This document shows positions 21,846 through 36,000 of a stretch of DNA of 64,000 nt, piece after piece. Source of the stretch: Viscum album. Its lineage: Eukaryota; Streptophyta; Magnoliopsida; Santalales; Viscaceae. The notes below the pieces were generated by a model that had not been told where the DNA came from, made no database searches, and saw nothing but the letters and a program-made list of their open reading frames with translations. The stretch covers positions 1,191,468,357 through 1,191,532,356 of the forward strand of contig OY728152.1 of the NCBI GenBank assembly GCA_963277665.1, in the 5' to 3' direction. The position numbers and the translations under genes are program-made. Numbering within the stretch: the first letter of the stretch is position 1; each line of letters starts with the position of its first letter.

Positions 21846-24800
21846 TAATCATATATTAAGATCTTAGGGTGTTTGAGTCGTTTCTAACTAGGTAGAAAAT
21901 TCTAATTCTGATTTATGAAGTTTATATTGACATGAAAATCTTTACATCACTTCCAAAAGTATTATCTTAATCTAGGATTGACTACAATTATTTTTTGTAA
22001 AATAATCCAATGAAATAAACATCTCCCAAGATATGTTGAAATCACGCAATCAAATGGAATATACTAAATAACTATAATATATTACTCAATATATCCATCT
22101 ATTTTTAGATGAAAGGTTATAATCAATTTTAGATACAAGACCATCAATTCTTGGAGAATCCACTAGAATACAGGAGTTAAGTATGGGAATTGTTAAAATA
22201 AATACCAAAAGGAATGTTAAGAAGTGTAAATATATTATATATATAGAAATAGTTTATTTTGCTTCATGGGTGACTACCTGATAGAAATAAATTGGGAGTA
22301 TTCATCTATTAGTAAAAGAATCATTGATTGCACATTATTACTATAAGTAATTTCTATTATATAAATACTAATTCTATAGAAACCTCATCCAATATTCACA
22401 CAAGATTGAGAAGAGGATGTAACTAACATAAAATATTCTAATACTCATCATTAATTAATTGATTATATAATTTGATGACATACAAAATCAACAACCAAAA
22501 GAATCATCCTTAACCAATATTTCAAAATTTTAAGAACATGTAACATATTCACATCCATTTATTGAGTAGCCTACCCAGATTTGTTCACACAAGCAATCAA
22601 TTAATTCATTAATGTTGAAGTATCCACTACTATATATTTGAACAAAATGAACCATCAAGATACATAGACCAATAACTCATGTTCTCTATTTTATTTGTAA
22701 TTCCTATAATCTACTAAAAGATAGCATATGGTGATTTCACATGTTGAATTCCATTATCTAAGGAGGGTGTTTCCTTCAAACAAGTAAAGAACACCCAGTC
22801 AACCTCCCATTAAATATTCATATGAAACTCGATTAGAATAGTCATAATAAGTAATTCTCAACTCGATTCTATCAAATATTGAGTTGGAAAGTTTCTAATC
22901 ATTGAATCAACAATAATATCACTTTGTCTAGGTTATATGAAAAAAACTAATTGCATGTTTCGTGATAATTAATTCATTACTCGTATATGAGATTAAGAAT
23001 ACATTGAGTAATTATATAATTTATATTTTTTTATCAGACCAAATGGATATCCTCTAACTGAAAATTCATTGAAATTATTTTCCCATAATACAACAAAACT
23101 TGTGATTCACAGTCATGGGTTGGGTAGCTCCTCTTAGGAGGGTTAAAATGGAGAGATATATATGAATGAAATGATACCCAACATCCGTACACAATCAAAC
23201 CTGATACCCAATAAATAATTATAAAAGAGAAAAATAGTCAAACTTCTCTAAAAGATTCAAAATAGAATATGAAATCAATTTAACCTCTATACCCTTAAAT
23301 TTTTACTATATATTGTTATCTGAATGTAATTTTACACCCATTTGGTAAAAATATATTAGGGGATATGCTAATTTTGTGAAATCACAGAAATCACACATAA
23401 TATAATCCAATAAAAAAGAAACTATTTATCTAAAAAGAAATCAGAGGATTTTCCATGAAACCACTAGATGGATCATCTCATAGTCCATGAAAATTTAATT
23501 CAGCAATTCAAAATTCTGATAGAAAATAACTCCATTTATCTATGGAAAAAATTTATATAACTATTAAAATCATGTAGGGACACCTCATGGATCCAAAAAA
23601 TACACATAAATATTTTTTATACTCCTACTTTATTATGGAATAAATGATGATATCATAAACATTAAATATAAAAAAGGTGTTGAGATATTAGTGGATGATA
23701 CAATTAATTATGCACCTAAAATAAAACGGGAACTAGAAATCTCAAATAGAACAATCAAATACTCATAATTTCTATACCAATTAAATATGTTCATCTTAAA
23801 AATATATTTTCCTTTAATCTATAGATAACATTATTCATCCATGTGGTAAATCATAAGAAACCATATTACAACCATGATCTAGCCTAATATATAATAAATA
23901 CATATTATAATTAATTTATTCGTAGAATTTAAAAATTAATCTTCCTGTAAGTAGAACAATATATGAGGCTTTTGGATTCTGTCATTATAATGAGAACTAG
24001 AGACACTTAGAGTGAGAATATTTTGTGCTTAAAACCCTTTCCATATAGATCTTCCTACTAGACTTTCAATTAATTAAACTTTCCATGATCCATTATATAA
24101 TATAGAAAAGGGATAGGTTCCACGCCTTCAAAAAATATAGATGATAAATCTACACCATATATGGGTTAAAATATAGAGAAATTTCAATGAAAAACCCTTA
24201 GGATACTGGCCCACTAAAAAGGAAAATGACCATTTGGGCATTATCAAACTACACTAATCAACAAAATGACTATTTAGAAATAGTTTAAGGAAATAATTGT
24301 AAGAATGGTCAATGTCATACCTCATCTCACAAGCAACTAACCTCCAGGGATATGGCTGTTTCATAAGGGGAATGTAAGCCTCTAATGTTATTATTCAATT
24401 AAAATATTATAAATCAAGATAAAACCCATTCCAAAAACATGTTCAAGGATATCCAAGTTGCGAACCAAAAAATCAGGAACATCGTGTATATTAGAAAGAA
24501 TATTGAGAGACTTGAATAATTCAATACCTTGCTACCTCCACATTTTTAAAATAGTAAGGTCCTTGATCATATAAAAATTTAACAAAGATTATAACCATAA
24601 TTCATCTATTACCAAAACTGAAATAAATTAATGGGATTATCAAATACAAAATAAATCAAATTCCGTAAAAGAAGAAATAAAAATTATAACTATAATTTTC
24701 ACAAATCTATCTTATAAATATTTATACACTAGGTATACCACATATAAGAAACCATATTTGAGTCCATTATATGGTTACCTTTAATGAATATTACCATCAT

Positions 24801-25600
24801 TAATTAGAGGTTTAGATGCATCTCCTATAGATACATCTGATTGTGTATGAGAGATCCTGGTATGAGAAGAGCCCACCTTACTACTATGGCAGGTATTCTA
24901 TTAAAATACTATAGACACATCCATTGAAAATAATATTGGAATGTCTTTAGTGGTTCCTGTAAATCCTACACGGTTTGACCTACCACTCAACACTAATATA
25001 AAACACAATCATATACTGTGATTGAGCCATAATAGTTAGATTTGGATTATAGCACAAACACATTTGGTCATCCCATTGACACTAATTATGCTTTCTCCTA
25101 TGACCATAATAGGAACTCAATATTTATTATATATGTGTAGAAAACCACTCAAATATAATCAACCCCAGAATTATTTTATCATCATTTTTTATCTTTTCAA
25201 AAACATCCATATAGTACGACAAGAGGAGTATGAAAATAAAGTAATACAGTTTTGGCTTCAAACCCATTTGAAGAAAGTGAGAATTTATGTATTGTTTTTT
25301 ATAGAGATCATTGGAATGATAAGACATAAAATATAACCACATGGAATAAATTATTATAGAATAATTATTTTAATATATCCTAAAAATCTTTGTGGCCTCC
25401 ATTATTTGTAAATTTTCCTTGTAAAAATATTAATAGAACATTAACTTGACCATAACCCACATTAGATACTCAGTTATATTAGATAAAAAGAAAGAATCCA
25501 ATAACATATAGAATGTATTGAAAAATATGTATAAAAGAAATATCAACATAGACATCTCATGTTTTTTTGGAAACTAAATGATGTTATTTATGATCATTTT
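21846..25600. other. Stretch without firmly recognised features
   Basis: The region has slightly higher GC in places (22700-22800, 24820-25060) and reads like an old retroelement on either strand. I tried copia RNase H and integrase motifs and found no convincing block. Open frames at 25064-25342 overlap on both strands and show nothing. Confidence 0.45.
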
Positions 25601-25639
25601 ACCGACGTGGTTTTAAAAGGATCCTAATTCAATAATGCA

Positions 25640-27000
25640 CTCATATCCTATCTTGTAGGGAAATAATTTTCTATCTAGTATTATATTGTAGTTACACTTG
25701 GTATTCTCTCTATGAGAAGCCCAAAATGGGGTTTTCACATTTTTTTAGATTATTAAGAAATCAAATGATTTATAATTTTGGATATAACATTATGAATTCT
25801 ATTATTGTTAATAATTTTTATCAATTATTATTCCACTCTCTAGTAAGAGATAGATTCCACTATAAATTCATCACTATCCTTTGAAATGATGATTATGATG
25901 AAGGAATTACTAAGCAATTTCTCATTTGGCCTTCACTCCTTTCAATGTGTATGTTGTTTTAGTGGTTCATTATGTTAAATTTGGGAAATAAAAACTTGGG
26001 AATTGTAATCCCCTAATTAATAATAGTAACTTTTAAAATTCCACACATGTTCTAGAAATCACCAAGCACACATTTCCTAACACTAATCTTTTATATAAAA
26101 AATAGATGTAAATTATATTTATGGAGATATGATCATCAACCAAAGAAATTGAAATAAAATATAATCTATCACTAATGTATATGAATTCATAATTGAATAT
26201 GAATATAACTATTGAAACCAATTTGAATAATGACTTAAAAAAGATCAATTCCTTTAGAAGATGAAAACATTATAGTTGTTAATGATTCTTCAAATCCCAA
26301 TCACTCATATAAAATACCCCCCCACTAATGAGGTTGTCGAGTTTATTAGGGAAATGAGATATTAGGAATATTAAGGAAAATAAGTGAAATTATTAATAGG
26401 GAATTAATTCTATAGAATGACATCACCTAGAGAATCCCCTCAGCGATTGACCACATTTCAACCAACCCTTATGTATATATTTATAAAACATTATACCACC
26501 GCAAGTACTATAGTTTTGTCTCAAATGAGTCCAAAATTGATCTGAGCTGTCAAAAGGTCATTAATTATTTTCCTGTAGTAAATTTACAATATATACTATT
26601 TTTTAGGTCTATCATTGACTTTCATTGTATGTGGTTATTTTATAGTGTAAAATAATCAATGAATAAACCTATGATGTTTTAAGGATCAAAATGTGGGTGT
26701 AATAATCCAAGGTGCACCACTATGTTGTACATTTGAGTCATAGAATGGAATATGTGTTTATCACCAAAATTATTATTTTTCCCTTATGGATTATCTTAAC
26801 TCGTTTATTTCTTCAAGTTTTACGTTATAAAATACTATTTATGATGTCAATGTCTCTTTTCTCATAGGTTCATGATAGTTTTATCTAATTTATTTATTTG
26901 TAAACATTCGGTTTAGTCCATTATCTATGAAATGTCACAGGACATTCTTTTTAGTATTAATTCTTCATTATAAAAATTGATTCTAAGAAAACATTTCTTC
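25640..27000 (-). repeat. Left copy of the degenerate LTR (3' LTR of the minus-strand element)
   Basis: It aligns by eye, in order, with 34480-35800. Anchor phrases include 'ATTCCACT...TAGTAAGAG' near 25830 (34640), 'GAGATATGATCATCAACCA' near 26123 (34946), 'AGGACATCAT/ATGACATCACCTAGAGAATCCCCTC' near 26417 (35234), 'GGAATATGTGTTTATC' near 26747 (35564) and 'AATGTCACAGGACATTCTTTT' near 26932 (35747). The offset stays close to 8.8 kb. Outer boundaries are not resolved. Confidence 0.72.
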
Positions 27001-29879
27001 CATAAATAAAACTTAAAAACCATAGAAAATTAACATGATTTACCAAATTATAAAAATAAATCATTTTATATCATATTAAACATATAAAATATGGAATTTC
27101 AAATTTCTCCACACCTTGATCATACTTATAACGAATCTTGTAATATCAAAATAATTAAAATAGGAACAATATGTTATCCACATTGAAATTCAAAACGATT
27201 TAATCTAAATTATTATCTATATGTTATCAATCATTAATGATACAAGTAAAACCATCATTTTAAATTCACACTCATCAAAGAAACTTATCAACCCAAGTAT
27301 TTTACATTTTTCCATTGACATTTTTTTATCATTTCCTTGTAATCAGTAATATATAATAATTAATTATTACCAAAAATTCAAGTTCAATATTTACCTCACA
27401 ATATATTATCTTCAATATTTAATCATGATACAAATTTATGTTAATGTTTTCTCTAACCATGTGTATATTCTCCCATTCCATAAGAATACTAAGGAACAAC
27501 TTTCTCTACCCTGTAAAGAAAAATTCTCATAAAATCTTGTGGTCATTGAAAATAAGGTTTTGATGACTCTAGGATTATGGTAGTTTGGGATTGAAATCAA
27601 AAATATTAATTCTCAGAAATGGAGGTTTATATATGAATCAAACTATAAGATATATAAAGAAAATTGCAAAAATAATCTATTATGAAAATTTCATCTCCCA
27701 ACCCCATAACTCAATATGAGTTCATGGTCAATATAATCAAAATGAGATAATTAAAACATTTTTATTTTTTAAATTTTATTTTCATTTACCCATTTTTACT
27801 ATTGGAACTAATATCACATCAACTACTAAAAAAATTATTACATCACTGTTATGGTAGAAGATATTTTTGAGTTTCCAATACACAACATAGATTTATTAAT
27901 TTTTAAGCTGAGAAAATGATACAAGTACACTAAATGTGAAATGATCCTATAAATATACCTTATATAGAAACCCCAGACATTTCCATTACATATTAATACA
28001 TCTCAATTGTCATGATTTATCACATACCCTAAAATTAAACATTAATATGTAATGAAATATATATAGAGACAGGTCGGAAGGGTTATAAATGTTTTTAATA
28101 TGGATCACAACTAGTTAGGTGATTTATGTATTTTATGTGATAAACAATGATGTATGAAACTATATTTAAAAGGTTAATATACAAATAATGACAAATTCCT
28201 CCATTATTTTAATTTTTTTAATAGTTTTATATTTTAGTGGTTCCATCTAAATTATAAAAACTGGCATTCCCAATTATATATCAAAAAATATGCTCAATAT
28301 ATAATAGAATGTACATTTAAAAGATATAATTTCAGTTATAGCACATATAAATTAGGTAAAATAACTCATTTTATATAATAATAATAAAAACTAAATCCTA
28401 ATATATATCATAAATTCACCATATAAAAATTTTTGGGAATTTTTATTTACCTACATCATCGATTTTCATCAAATCTGGAGTCATTAATTCCACGCCTAGG
28501 CTACACTCAAAATTTTCAATTTCACATTTTACACATTCAGGGTAATTATCATGAAATCTAATTCATGGAATCAATTGATTACTATAAAATCATGTTTTCT
28601 AATCTGGTCAAGTAAGATAGATAACTAACTATTGGAATAATCATTCTTTTTTTAAGTCAAAAAACATATTAAAATTATGTGGGTAAAATAAAATAATGAA
28701 ATGAAACTCATACTACCCTTTGAAATGAGTATTCAATTTTGTATCCCTATATTCAATTATTATTTTTATGATTATTTTATGATGTGAAATATGCTTTCAC
28801 AGTGTAATATTTATTTTGATGATTCAAACTCTATTTATAGAATGAATTATTATCATATTTGTCTTGATACCCTGTAAAATTTATATTGATCAGGAAATAT
28901 GAATAAAAGGGTGATATTTTAGGACATTAAATTATGATTAAATGAGACCATGGGAAAGAGTGGACTAAGGAAAAAAACACTTGTTTCTTCCATGTAGTGG
29001 TTTTCTAAGATCATTGTTTCGAATAAAAAAATGAAAAAGAAAATTCTAAATTAAAGAAATAATTTACTATAATATTATTTCAACCACACATTATTGATAC
29101 AACATAATTAATTAATTAAATCTATTTAATTATATAATATGTTTAAAATGGATTTATAGCATATAATCATGTATAAATGAATCATACAACATCGTGGGTC
29201 TTCATTGGGAATCTTGGAAAATGAGTTTAATCTTGTCCACTTGTTCTTGAAGTATAGTCTCATAGTACATCATTATCATCTTCCCATTTATATTTAATGG
29301 GTTTCCTCATTCATCTTTTTTAATACATACAACACATATATAGTAAATATGAATAATATAAAAATGTACTTCCCATCTGGAATTAAATTTATCAAGTGTA
29401 TGTTTGAGTCTCGAGATTACCATTATCACATGGTATCTATGGATAACGGTTTCTGGTTGAATTAAATTTCATGGGATATCCTTATTCTATATTTTTTAAT
29501 ATTTGAATTTTCAAATTATTCTAGCCCGATATATTATAGCTCATATAGCTATTATTTCATCTCATTCCTTTCTTAATCATGGTCTAAATTCTTAGGTCGG
29601 ACATCCCATCGTGCTCTGCGGTTCAATAACAGAGAGAGGTGTGAGGTCTTCCCAAAAATAAATCAGTTGCAGCTCATTTATTTTGTTTCATTATATGTAG
29701 TCCAATAATACCATTGTATATCAACCAAATTCCGGATATAGTCCTACCTGTTGGATTTTACCGTCTTTTCCAAAAATAAATTGGTTTCTCTATAGGAACC
29801 ATACAATTGGCCATTTGTCTATGGATAGAATAAGATTGATGTTTTATGATCCACCAATATTTATTTTTTATTGACTACA
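27001..29879. other. Unassigned stretch between left LTR and integrase relic
   Basis: Expected to hold the rest of integrase, the 3' region of the element and possibly more of the LTR. I could not match further family blocks. The sequence around 29590-29800 has higher GC and may be the integrase C-terminal part. Confidence 0.4.
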
Positions 29880-30130
29880 TTTTCCTTTTACAAAATTGTA
29901 TCCCTCAATAACAAATAGAGTACCATTATATGTTAAACCTCTAGAAAATTTTATTTCTAATAAAATTGCTGACAATTTCATCATCATCATTTATAGTGGA
30001 TTTTTATTCAACAAATTTTGAAACATAACCTAATGTTAGGATAACATAATAATAAAAAATTACAGTAGGAAATGTCCCATGAAGTATATTCTCCAGACTT
30101 TAAAAAATTTCATATATATTGATTTCTTTG
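29880..30130 (-). pseudogene. Integrase core relic of the Athila/Tat-like element
   Basis: Near 30110 one frame reads V-W-R-I-Y-F-M-G-H-F, matching V-W-G-[I]-D-F-M-G-P-F with the first catalytic Asp changed to Tyr. Near 29980-29940 follows D-E-I-V-S-N-F-I-R-N-K-I-F, matching the block before R-F-G-x-P-[R]-x-[I]-[I]-S-D. The second-Asp region reads R-F-N-I with stops. The sequence continues left with no further certain block. Confidence 0.68.
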
Positions 30131-30720
30131 TTGGGGATTTAGTATTTTAATGATATTTTTGGAAAAATGGATTTTTTTAAAAAAAATTAAATACATGTGT
30201 GTATATTTAAATAATTCAAGATAATAAATTTGAGATTAAAATGATTCATGGATATAATTTAGGTTCGAAAATGGACCCCACAAACTAATGTGTGACATAA
30301 CTCAAAATCATATTTAGATTCACATTATTAAAAAAAATCCTTTAATAAAATTATAAGTGAAAATATTTATGAGTAATTTTTCTTCCAAAATATAAAATAT
30401 TTTTCAAATTTAATATTTCCCTAAATATTAAGGATTAAGCTAGTTGGGACCTAATATATCAAAAAATAATTAACTAAGTTAATATAAAATGAGACTCCAC
30501 CTTCAATTATTTAGAGTTTTTTACAGTGTATTGAATCCACGTGCCAGACAAGACATGAAATTTTTACATTAGCAGTTTGTGGTAGTTGGCTGAGATGACC
30601 GCCCACTTGATTTAGTATTATGTAATTTCCATAAATTTCAATGTGTAATTACTTCAAAATAGCCATCCATATAACTAATCATGTATTTCAATCACCCTTG
30701 TTTATTTGAAACATGGGATA

Positions 30721-31050
30721 TTAATTATAAAAAATAACAATAACATTAGATCCTAGTAGGTATGATATAACTTTTTCTAGAGAAAATATGAAAATAAGAA
30801 AGTTATTCTCATTTTTTGTGTAGGTTATTTTCTTGGAATATAGAGAACGTGATGTGTATACTATGAAATATGTTTTTCCATTAATATGATTGATATAGAG
30901 GATCAAAAAACATTGTTTTATGTGTTGTATATTAGGTTAAAAGGATGGTCCTAATTGGACAGTTTTATTTTTAGCATTGTGATCAACCTCTTCTTCAACT
31001 CATCAAATACATTCACGCACTCTTCATCATCATTAAACTCATCATCTTTT
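30721..31050 (-). pseudogene. RNase H relic of the Athila/Tat-like element
   Basis: The start reads V-N-V-F-D-E-L-K-K-R-L-I-T, the usual junction of RT and RNase H. The left part (30906-30721, 61 codons open) has Y-F-I-V-Y-T-S-R-S-L, then I-T-Y-T-K-N-E-N-N-F-L and S-L-E-K-V-I-S-Y-L-L-G-S-N-V. These match the blocks [Y/I]-[Y]-A-S-R-T-L, Y-[S/A]-T-T-E-K-E-L-L and F-R-S-Y-L-L-G-S-K-V. The catalytic Glu of T-E-K-E reads N-E-N-N, so only the first Glu survives. Stops lie between the two parts. Confidence 0.88.
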
Positions 31051-31189
31051 AATATCAATTTTGATAGTGGTAGATGGATCATTCTAAAATCATTGTGTAA
31101 TATTGTATAATATCCAACATTCTTTGAAAGGACGTAATAATTATGAACATGTTGGGCGTGGATTAAATTATCACATAAACAATTGACTT

Positions 31190-31850
31190 CCCTTCCTTAA
31201 TTCCTTTATCTAAAATTAAATGGTCTACCACTATTCCCTTTTCTACCATGTAAGAAAATTTTTTTGATGAATAAATTATTTATCTATGAATAGTTTCAAA
31301 ACATTTTCTAAATTCCCTAATAAATAATAAAAATAAGTTTTTAATAAAGTAAAATCATCGAGAAATATGTCTAGGGAGTCTTCAATATGATCCGAGGAAA
31401 TACTTACCATAATTTACTTAAAGGGACTTAGGGAATTTAAAAACCTAAAATGAATCTTATTGTTGGATAATTTTCCAAAAGATTGTTGATGGTAATTACA
31501 TATTCTTCTTCTTGTGAAATTGTTACCTATATGTAACTTAAAAACCCATCTAAGAAGAAATATTGGGTTGTCCTAAAATTCCATAGATGCATTTTATCGA
31601 TGAATTGAATAATTTATTTTTGTTTCATGTATGTCTGTTTATTTCCCTATAATCTATACACACACTATATCTGTTCTGAGATATCATGGTGATCAGTTCA
31701 TTTTTTTCATTTTTTATATCGGTCAAACTATTTTTCTCTATAGAAACATAGATGGAGAAGACCCGCTGTGAGTTTGAGACTGGGTAAATGATGTCGAATG
31801 CTAAACGTTTTTGTATATGTTTCTTAACATACTCTATGATAGTATGACTA
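31190..31850 (-). pseudogene. Reverse transcriptase relic of the Athila/Tat-like element
   Basis: The element's polymerase. Blocks in order: H-I-Q-K-R-L-A-F-D-I-I-Y-P-V-S-N-S-Q (near 31790), K-N-E-K-N-E-L-I and C-I-D-Y-R-E-I-N (near 31650), then D-I-F-L-D-D-F-T at about 31365-31345 with the two catalytic Asp codons at 31354-31359, and finally Y-M-V-E-K-G-I-V-V-D-H (near 31235). These match the family blocks K-L-L-x-x-G-I-I-Y-P-[I/V]-S-D-S, C-I-D-Y-R-x-L-N, [Y/F]-x-D-D-F and F-M-V-x-[E/K]-G-I-V-L-G-H. At least one frameshift lies between the DD box and the last block. Confidence 0.88.
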
Positions 31851-32652
31851 ATTCATCTCTATTGTTTTCTAAATATTAGGAAATCATCTTCTAAAAAGTT
31901 TATATGAGAGAAAATATTTGGGTTAATATAGGGTATATATTTAACAGTCCAACTTATGGATTCAATATATCTTCTAAGAAGGTTAGTTAATGTTTTTTTA
32001 TTGGGACTTATTATTGGAAATTATCAACATTATTTTCAATCCTTTTATAATGTAGACATGACTTAAATAACATAGAAGTAGAATTATCTCCAGCCATGGG
32101 GGTTGGTCAAGGGATGATATTGAGTTGAGGACACTTACTTCTATGTATTTAATATATTATATAATGTTACAATATTTTAGTAACTCATAAGAAACATATA
32201 AATTTAAATTGGAATTGGAATTTTTAGGATTCTGGGTATTGGTATTTTCATTCAAAAAATTGTATCATATAATAACAATTCAACAATTATACCGAAATCT
32301 TTGATGAGTTCTATAAAATCTTAATGTGATATGAAACAATGTGAATGAATTTTTTATGGTTGCTTCATTGTGTCTAGTATGGTAATGTGTACTATATAAT
32401 TTCCATGATCCATTTTGAGTAATTGTTCTTTCACTTATATGATCGCTTTACATTCATCACTAATGGACTCCCAAAAACTATGGGAGATTAAATTAGTTAT
32501 TTGAATTCATCCATTTAATGGAAATATAATTTAGGTAGAAAGATCACTCCTCTTACTCCTATGAGTACATCATCAATAACTCCATATAAGAATATGGTGG
32601 TCATATATTTTTATTTAACCAGAACTCTTTTTGGTTTCAATTCTCAAATATA

Positions 32653-33000
32653 TTAATAAGAAAATATAGAGTGAAGAAAAACATTTATTGATTCCCCGAG
32701 ATCACAAAAATAATAAGTAAAATTCAATGTTCTAATAGTGTAGGTTGTAAAAAACATCCCTTGGTCTTGAATTATTTTGGTAGAATAAATTTTGTGACAT
32801 ATACTGAGAATATTATTCACATATTTATTTTCTAATTTCCACCATGTCTCCCATTCTTGGTTCACAACCCATTCATAAATTTTTTAAATTTATGGATTTT
32901 TTTGATTGTATTCAATATTGGGAAATTAATTTCAACCTTTTGTATAGTATCAAGAATATATTTATTAAAGTTGAAATGAATTCCCTTTGATTAAATCAAC
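32653..33000 (-). pseudogene. gag end and aspartic protease relic of the Athila/Tat-like element
   Basis: On the minus strand from about 33000 one frame reads K-Y-I-L-D-T-I-Q-K-V-E-I-N-F-P-I-L then K-K-I-H-K-F-K-K-F-M, the conserved block before the protease in this branch. The next stretch (32865-32653, 70 codons open) has K-I-I-Q-D-Q-G-M-F then F-C-D-L-G-E-S-I-N-V, matching K-x-K-D-P-G-x-F and the protease active site [C/L]-D-L-G-A-S-I-N. The catalytic Asp is present; the following Ala is Glu. A TGA interrupts the two parts. Confidence 0.82.
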
Positions 33001-34480
33001 AATTTATAAATTATATGGTTCTAGATATCCTTATTTCCCATTTTTTTATTTATCTATTGATGATTTTGTACATTCATTCAAAGATCATATCCTTGTTTCT
33101 TCTTTATTTTTTCCACTTTTTTTGATTGTCCAAATTATTCTCTGAATTTTCATCTAATCATTTTTTAGGGGTTGAAACAAATTATTTAATTATTGTCACG
33201 ATGTTTATAACATTATTCATGGGGTTTATAATTTTATTAGATTTTATATTTATTTTATATTTTTATCATAATGCTCATAAAACATATGTATTAGTAAGTT
33301 AATTTATCAATCATATCATCATCACCTGAAGTATTATCCCATAATTTTTTGTCATCATTTGATGGTTTATATGAAAAATGATAGTCATATTTTATTTATA
33401 GGAATGTTTATGGTTGAATGGAGTTTTGTTTATGGAAGGGATATTTGTATAATAACTAAAACGGGTCCAGGTTTAGATACTACTACTATTAGAGAAGATG
33501 ATGTGGTGGGTAATGGTTTTGATTGAAGGGAATAATTTAGTTCAGGACTTATCCTAGTTATTGTTAGATTTTATGTTGCTTGTTTTATTTAAATTTCTAT
33601 ATCTAAAAATCTAGATCACAACAGTCTGTCACCATTAGTTCTAAAAACTAATCAGTAAAATGACAAGGTGAAGCACACAAACCACATACCAGAGATAAAC
33701 ATTGTTTTCTACAATCAAACACCACAACCATTTTCCACAATAATCAATTCACGTGCTCAACATTGGTTTTTCTTAATTATGATGTATTATATGCTCATGC
33801 CTAGTGTATTCCTTTGGTAAATGTACCTCATAATGAAAATTGATTTCACATTTTGTGCAATCATTTCAACTTGAAATCTATCATCTTCGTGATATTTTTC
33901 AATGAGGCCTCCTCCAGATGAGTCATCATTCTCGACTAAGATATTTTCAAGAATGTAAATTATGTTGATTGGAATTTGTTTTCATGCATTGTTATTAGTT
34001 TTAAAATATATAATAATTATATACATTCATATATATAGATTTAGGTTCTCTCTAATAACCTAGGGAATTATAGGAGGGCTTGTTTAATATTAATAGGCAA
34101 TTCATCATCCTTCAATGCAGCTGGTATATTGATTAAGTTATTTTTAAGAGAGAACTAATATGTAAAGATGTTTTAAAGGGTTAAATTATATTTTCCAACC
34201 ATCTAATTAGGTTCAGATTGATTAATAAGTGTGTCATAAAAAATATTTGATTTTCAGGGAAAAATAAATTAATTTTTATTTTTAACATTGAGCCATTCAG
34301 GGTTATTTATATTATTTTTTTGTGTATATTTATGATAAAATACCCAAAAAATAGTTCCATTTTTATGAATTCTATTCCTATATAATTTAAAATCCAATTT
34401 TATTACATTTTATAGAATTATGGTTTACATAGGTAGTCTTCAAAAGATGAATAAAAAACATTCTCGCCAGTTTCTATATT
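33001..34480 (-). other. Probable gag region of the Athila/Tat-like element, unreadable
   Basis: Its position between the 5' LTR copy and the protease is that of gag. No zinc knuckle or capsid block could be read with confidence. A GC-richer patch lies at 33600-33770 and 33900-33940. Confidence 0.35.
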
Positions 34481-35800
34481 TTTAGTACATCATATGATTT
34501 TTTATTTTGTTAGTGAATATTAAAAAATATAATTTAGTTTAATTAATATAATTTAAAACCATTAATAAAGTGGTGATTGATAAAGATAATTCCTAAAACC
34601 TATGTAATGCTACATTTTCTTATACTTTTTATGAATCATTCTTCCACTAGTTAGTAAGAGGGAGATTACTCTATTGATTCATCAATATCCCCTAGATATA
34701 TAATTATGGTGAGGGAATTCTAAATCAATATATAAATCAGTTTATTCACTTTCACATGTGGGTGGTGTTTTTATGATATTGTATGATAAATTATGGAATT
34801 CTGAAATTGGCTATTATTTTTCCCTAATTAAGAAAATTTATTCTCATAGTTCCTTTGTTGAGTTTTTGATCTCCAAGAAATCACCACCCAATATTAATCT
34901 ATTATGTACTAAACATACTATAATTTTGTGAAAGGAGATATGATTCATCAACCATGGTAATTAAAATAAAAATAATCTGACCCTAATGTAGAGTTATTCT
35001 AAATTAATTATTGAAATAACTATTAAATCATTTTGGAAAAAGGATGGAAAATGTTTTATATTCTTATGAAATAAGTCACAAACACATTATTCTGTAAATA
35101 CATTCTCATTTCCATTATGTCATATAAAATAACCCTCAACAGATGGAAAACTCAAGTAGATTTGTGAAAGAAGAGACATCACAAATTGAAGACACAAAAA
35201 TAAAATAAAAAAGGGAATTAAATCTATAAAAGGACATCATCCTAAGAATACCCTCTCCAAGAGATTTCATTTAAATCCAATCCTTATCTTAAATTAATAT
35301 AATTGAAATTCACACTCGGAACCATAATTTTGTTATAAATGTGTCCAAAATCACTTTAGGGAATCAGTGGTTATTTAATTGTCACAAGAGTTTTAATTCT
35401 CATAAGATATGCTCATTTATAAGATTAGATAGAGATTATACCTATTATATGGGTTTCATTACAATGTATATCAATGGGATAAGAAACAAGGTATGGTTTA
35501 TATCTCAAAATTATGTTGTAACAACTCATGGTGAAAAATGATGTGACACATATATGTCATTTCATGGAACATGCGTTTATCGACCATATACTGTTTCCCC
35601 TATAGAATTTCCTTAAAACATAAATTATTCCAATATTTCATATTAAATTATTATTTATATTGTAAATGGTAATTTTTAAATAGGATCGGGCCTATTTCAT
35701 CACTGTTCTTCAATTTCAAGAAATATGGATGGTTCTTTTTCCATGGAATGTCACCAGACATTCTTTTAATCTCAAATTATTCCCCATAAAGAGTTACGTC
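34480..35800 (-). repeat. Right copy of the degenerate LTR (5' LTR of the minus-strand element)
   Basis: Partner of the copy at 25640-27000; anchors are given there. The 66-codon open stretch at 35341-35541 lies inside it, has no recognisable domain and is taken as chance. Sequence to about 36000 may still belong to it. Confidence 0.72.
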
Positions 35801-36000
35801 AACAAAAAAAATACATCCTATATTTAAGAATATAAAACAATAAATATTATCATTATTAATCAATTTATTCTAATAATAATTTCTTTGTATATTATATTAA
35901 TCATGTAGAATATGGTTTTTCACCACCATAGAAATTGGGTGGATTCTTCTTGGAAACTTTTTATGAACAGTCCACTTATCTAGCATTCACCCTTTTATCT

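Larger units (their letters stand above)
25600..36000 (-). mobile_element. Ty3/gypsy retrotransposon, Athila/Tat type, with degenerate LTRs
   Basis: Two diverged direct repeats about 8.8-9 kb apart (about 25640-27000 and 34480-35800) flank minus-strand relics in canonical order, right to left: end of gag and protease (33000-32653), reverse transcriptase (31850-31190), RNase H (31050-30721) and integrase (30130-29880). The protease wording (C-D-L-G-x-S-I-N) and the RT wording (K-N-E-K-N-E-L followed by C-I-D-Y-R) are those of the Athila/Tat branch of plant gypsy elements. Exact LTR ends, PBS and polypurine tract were not found. No frame is intact. Confidence 0.82.

Noticed and set aside
22060..23120. 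Possible copia RNase H/RT tail on the minus strand.
   Set aside because: Several phrases seemed close to family blocks, but none held over more than a few residues and no order of domains emerged.
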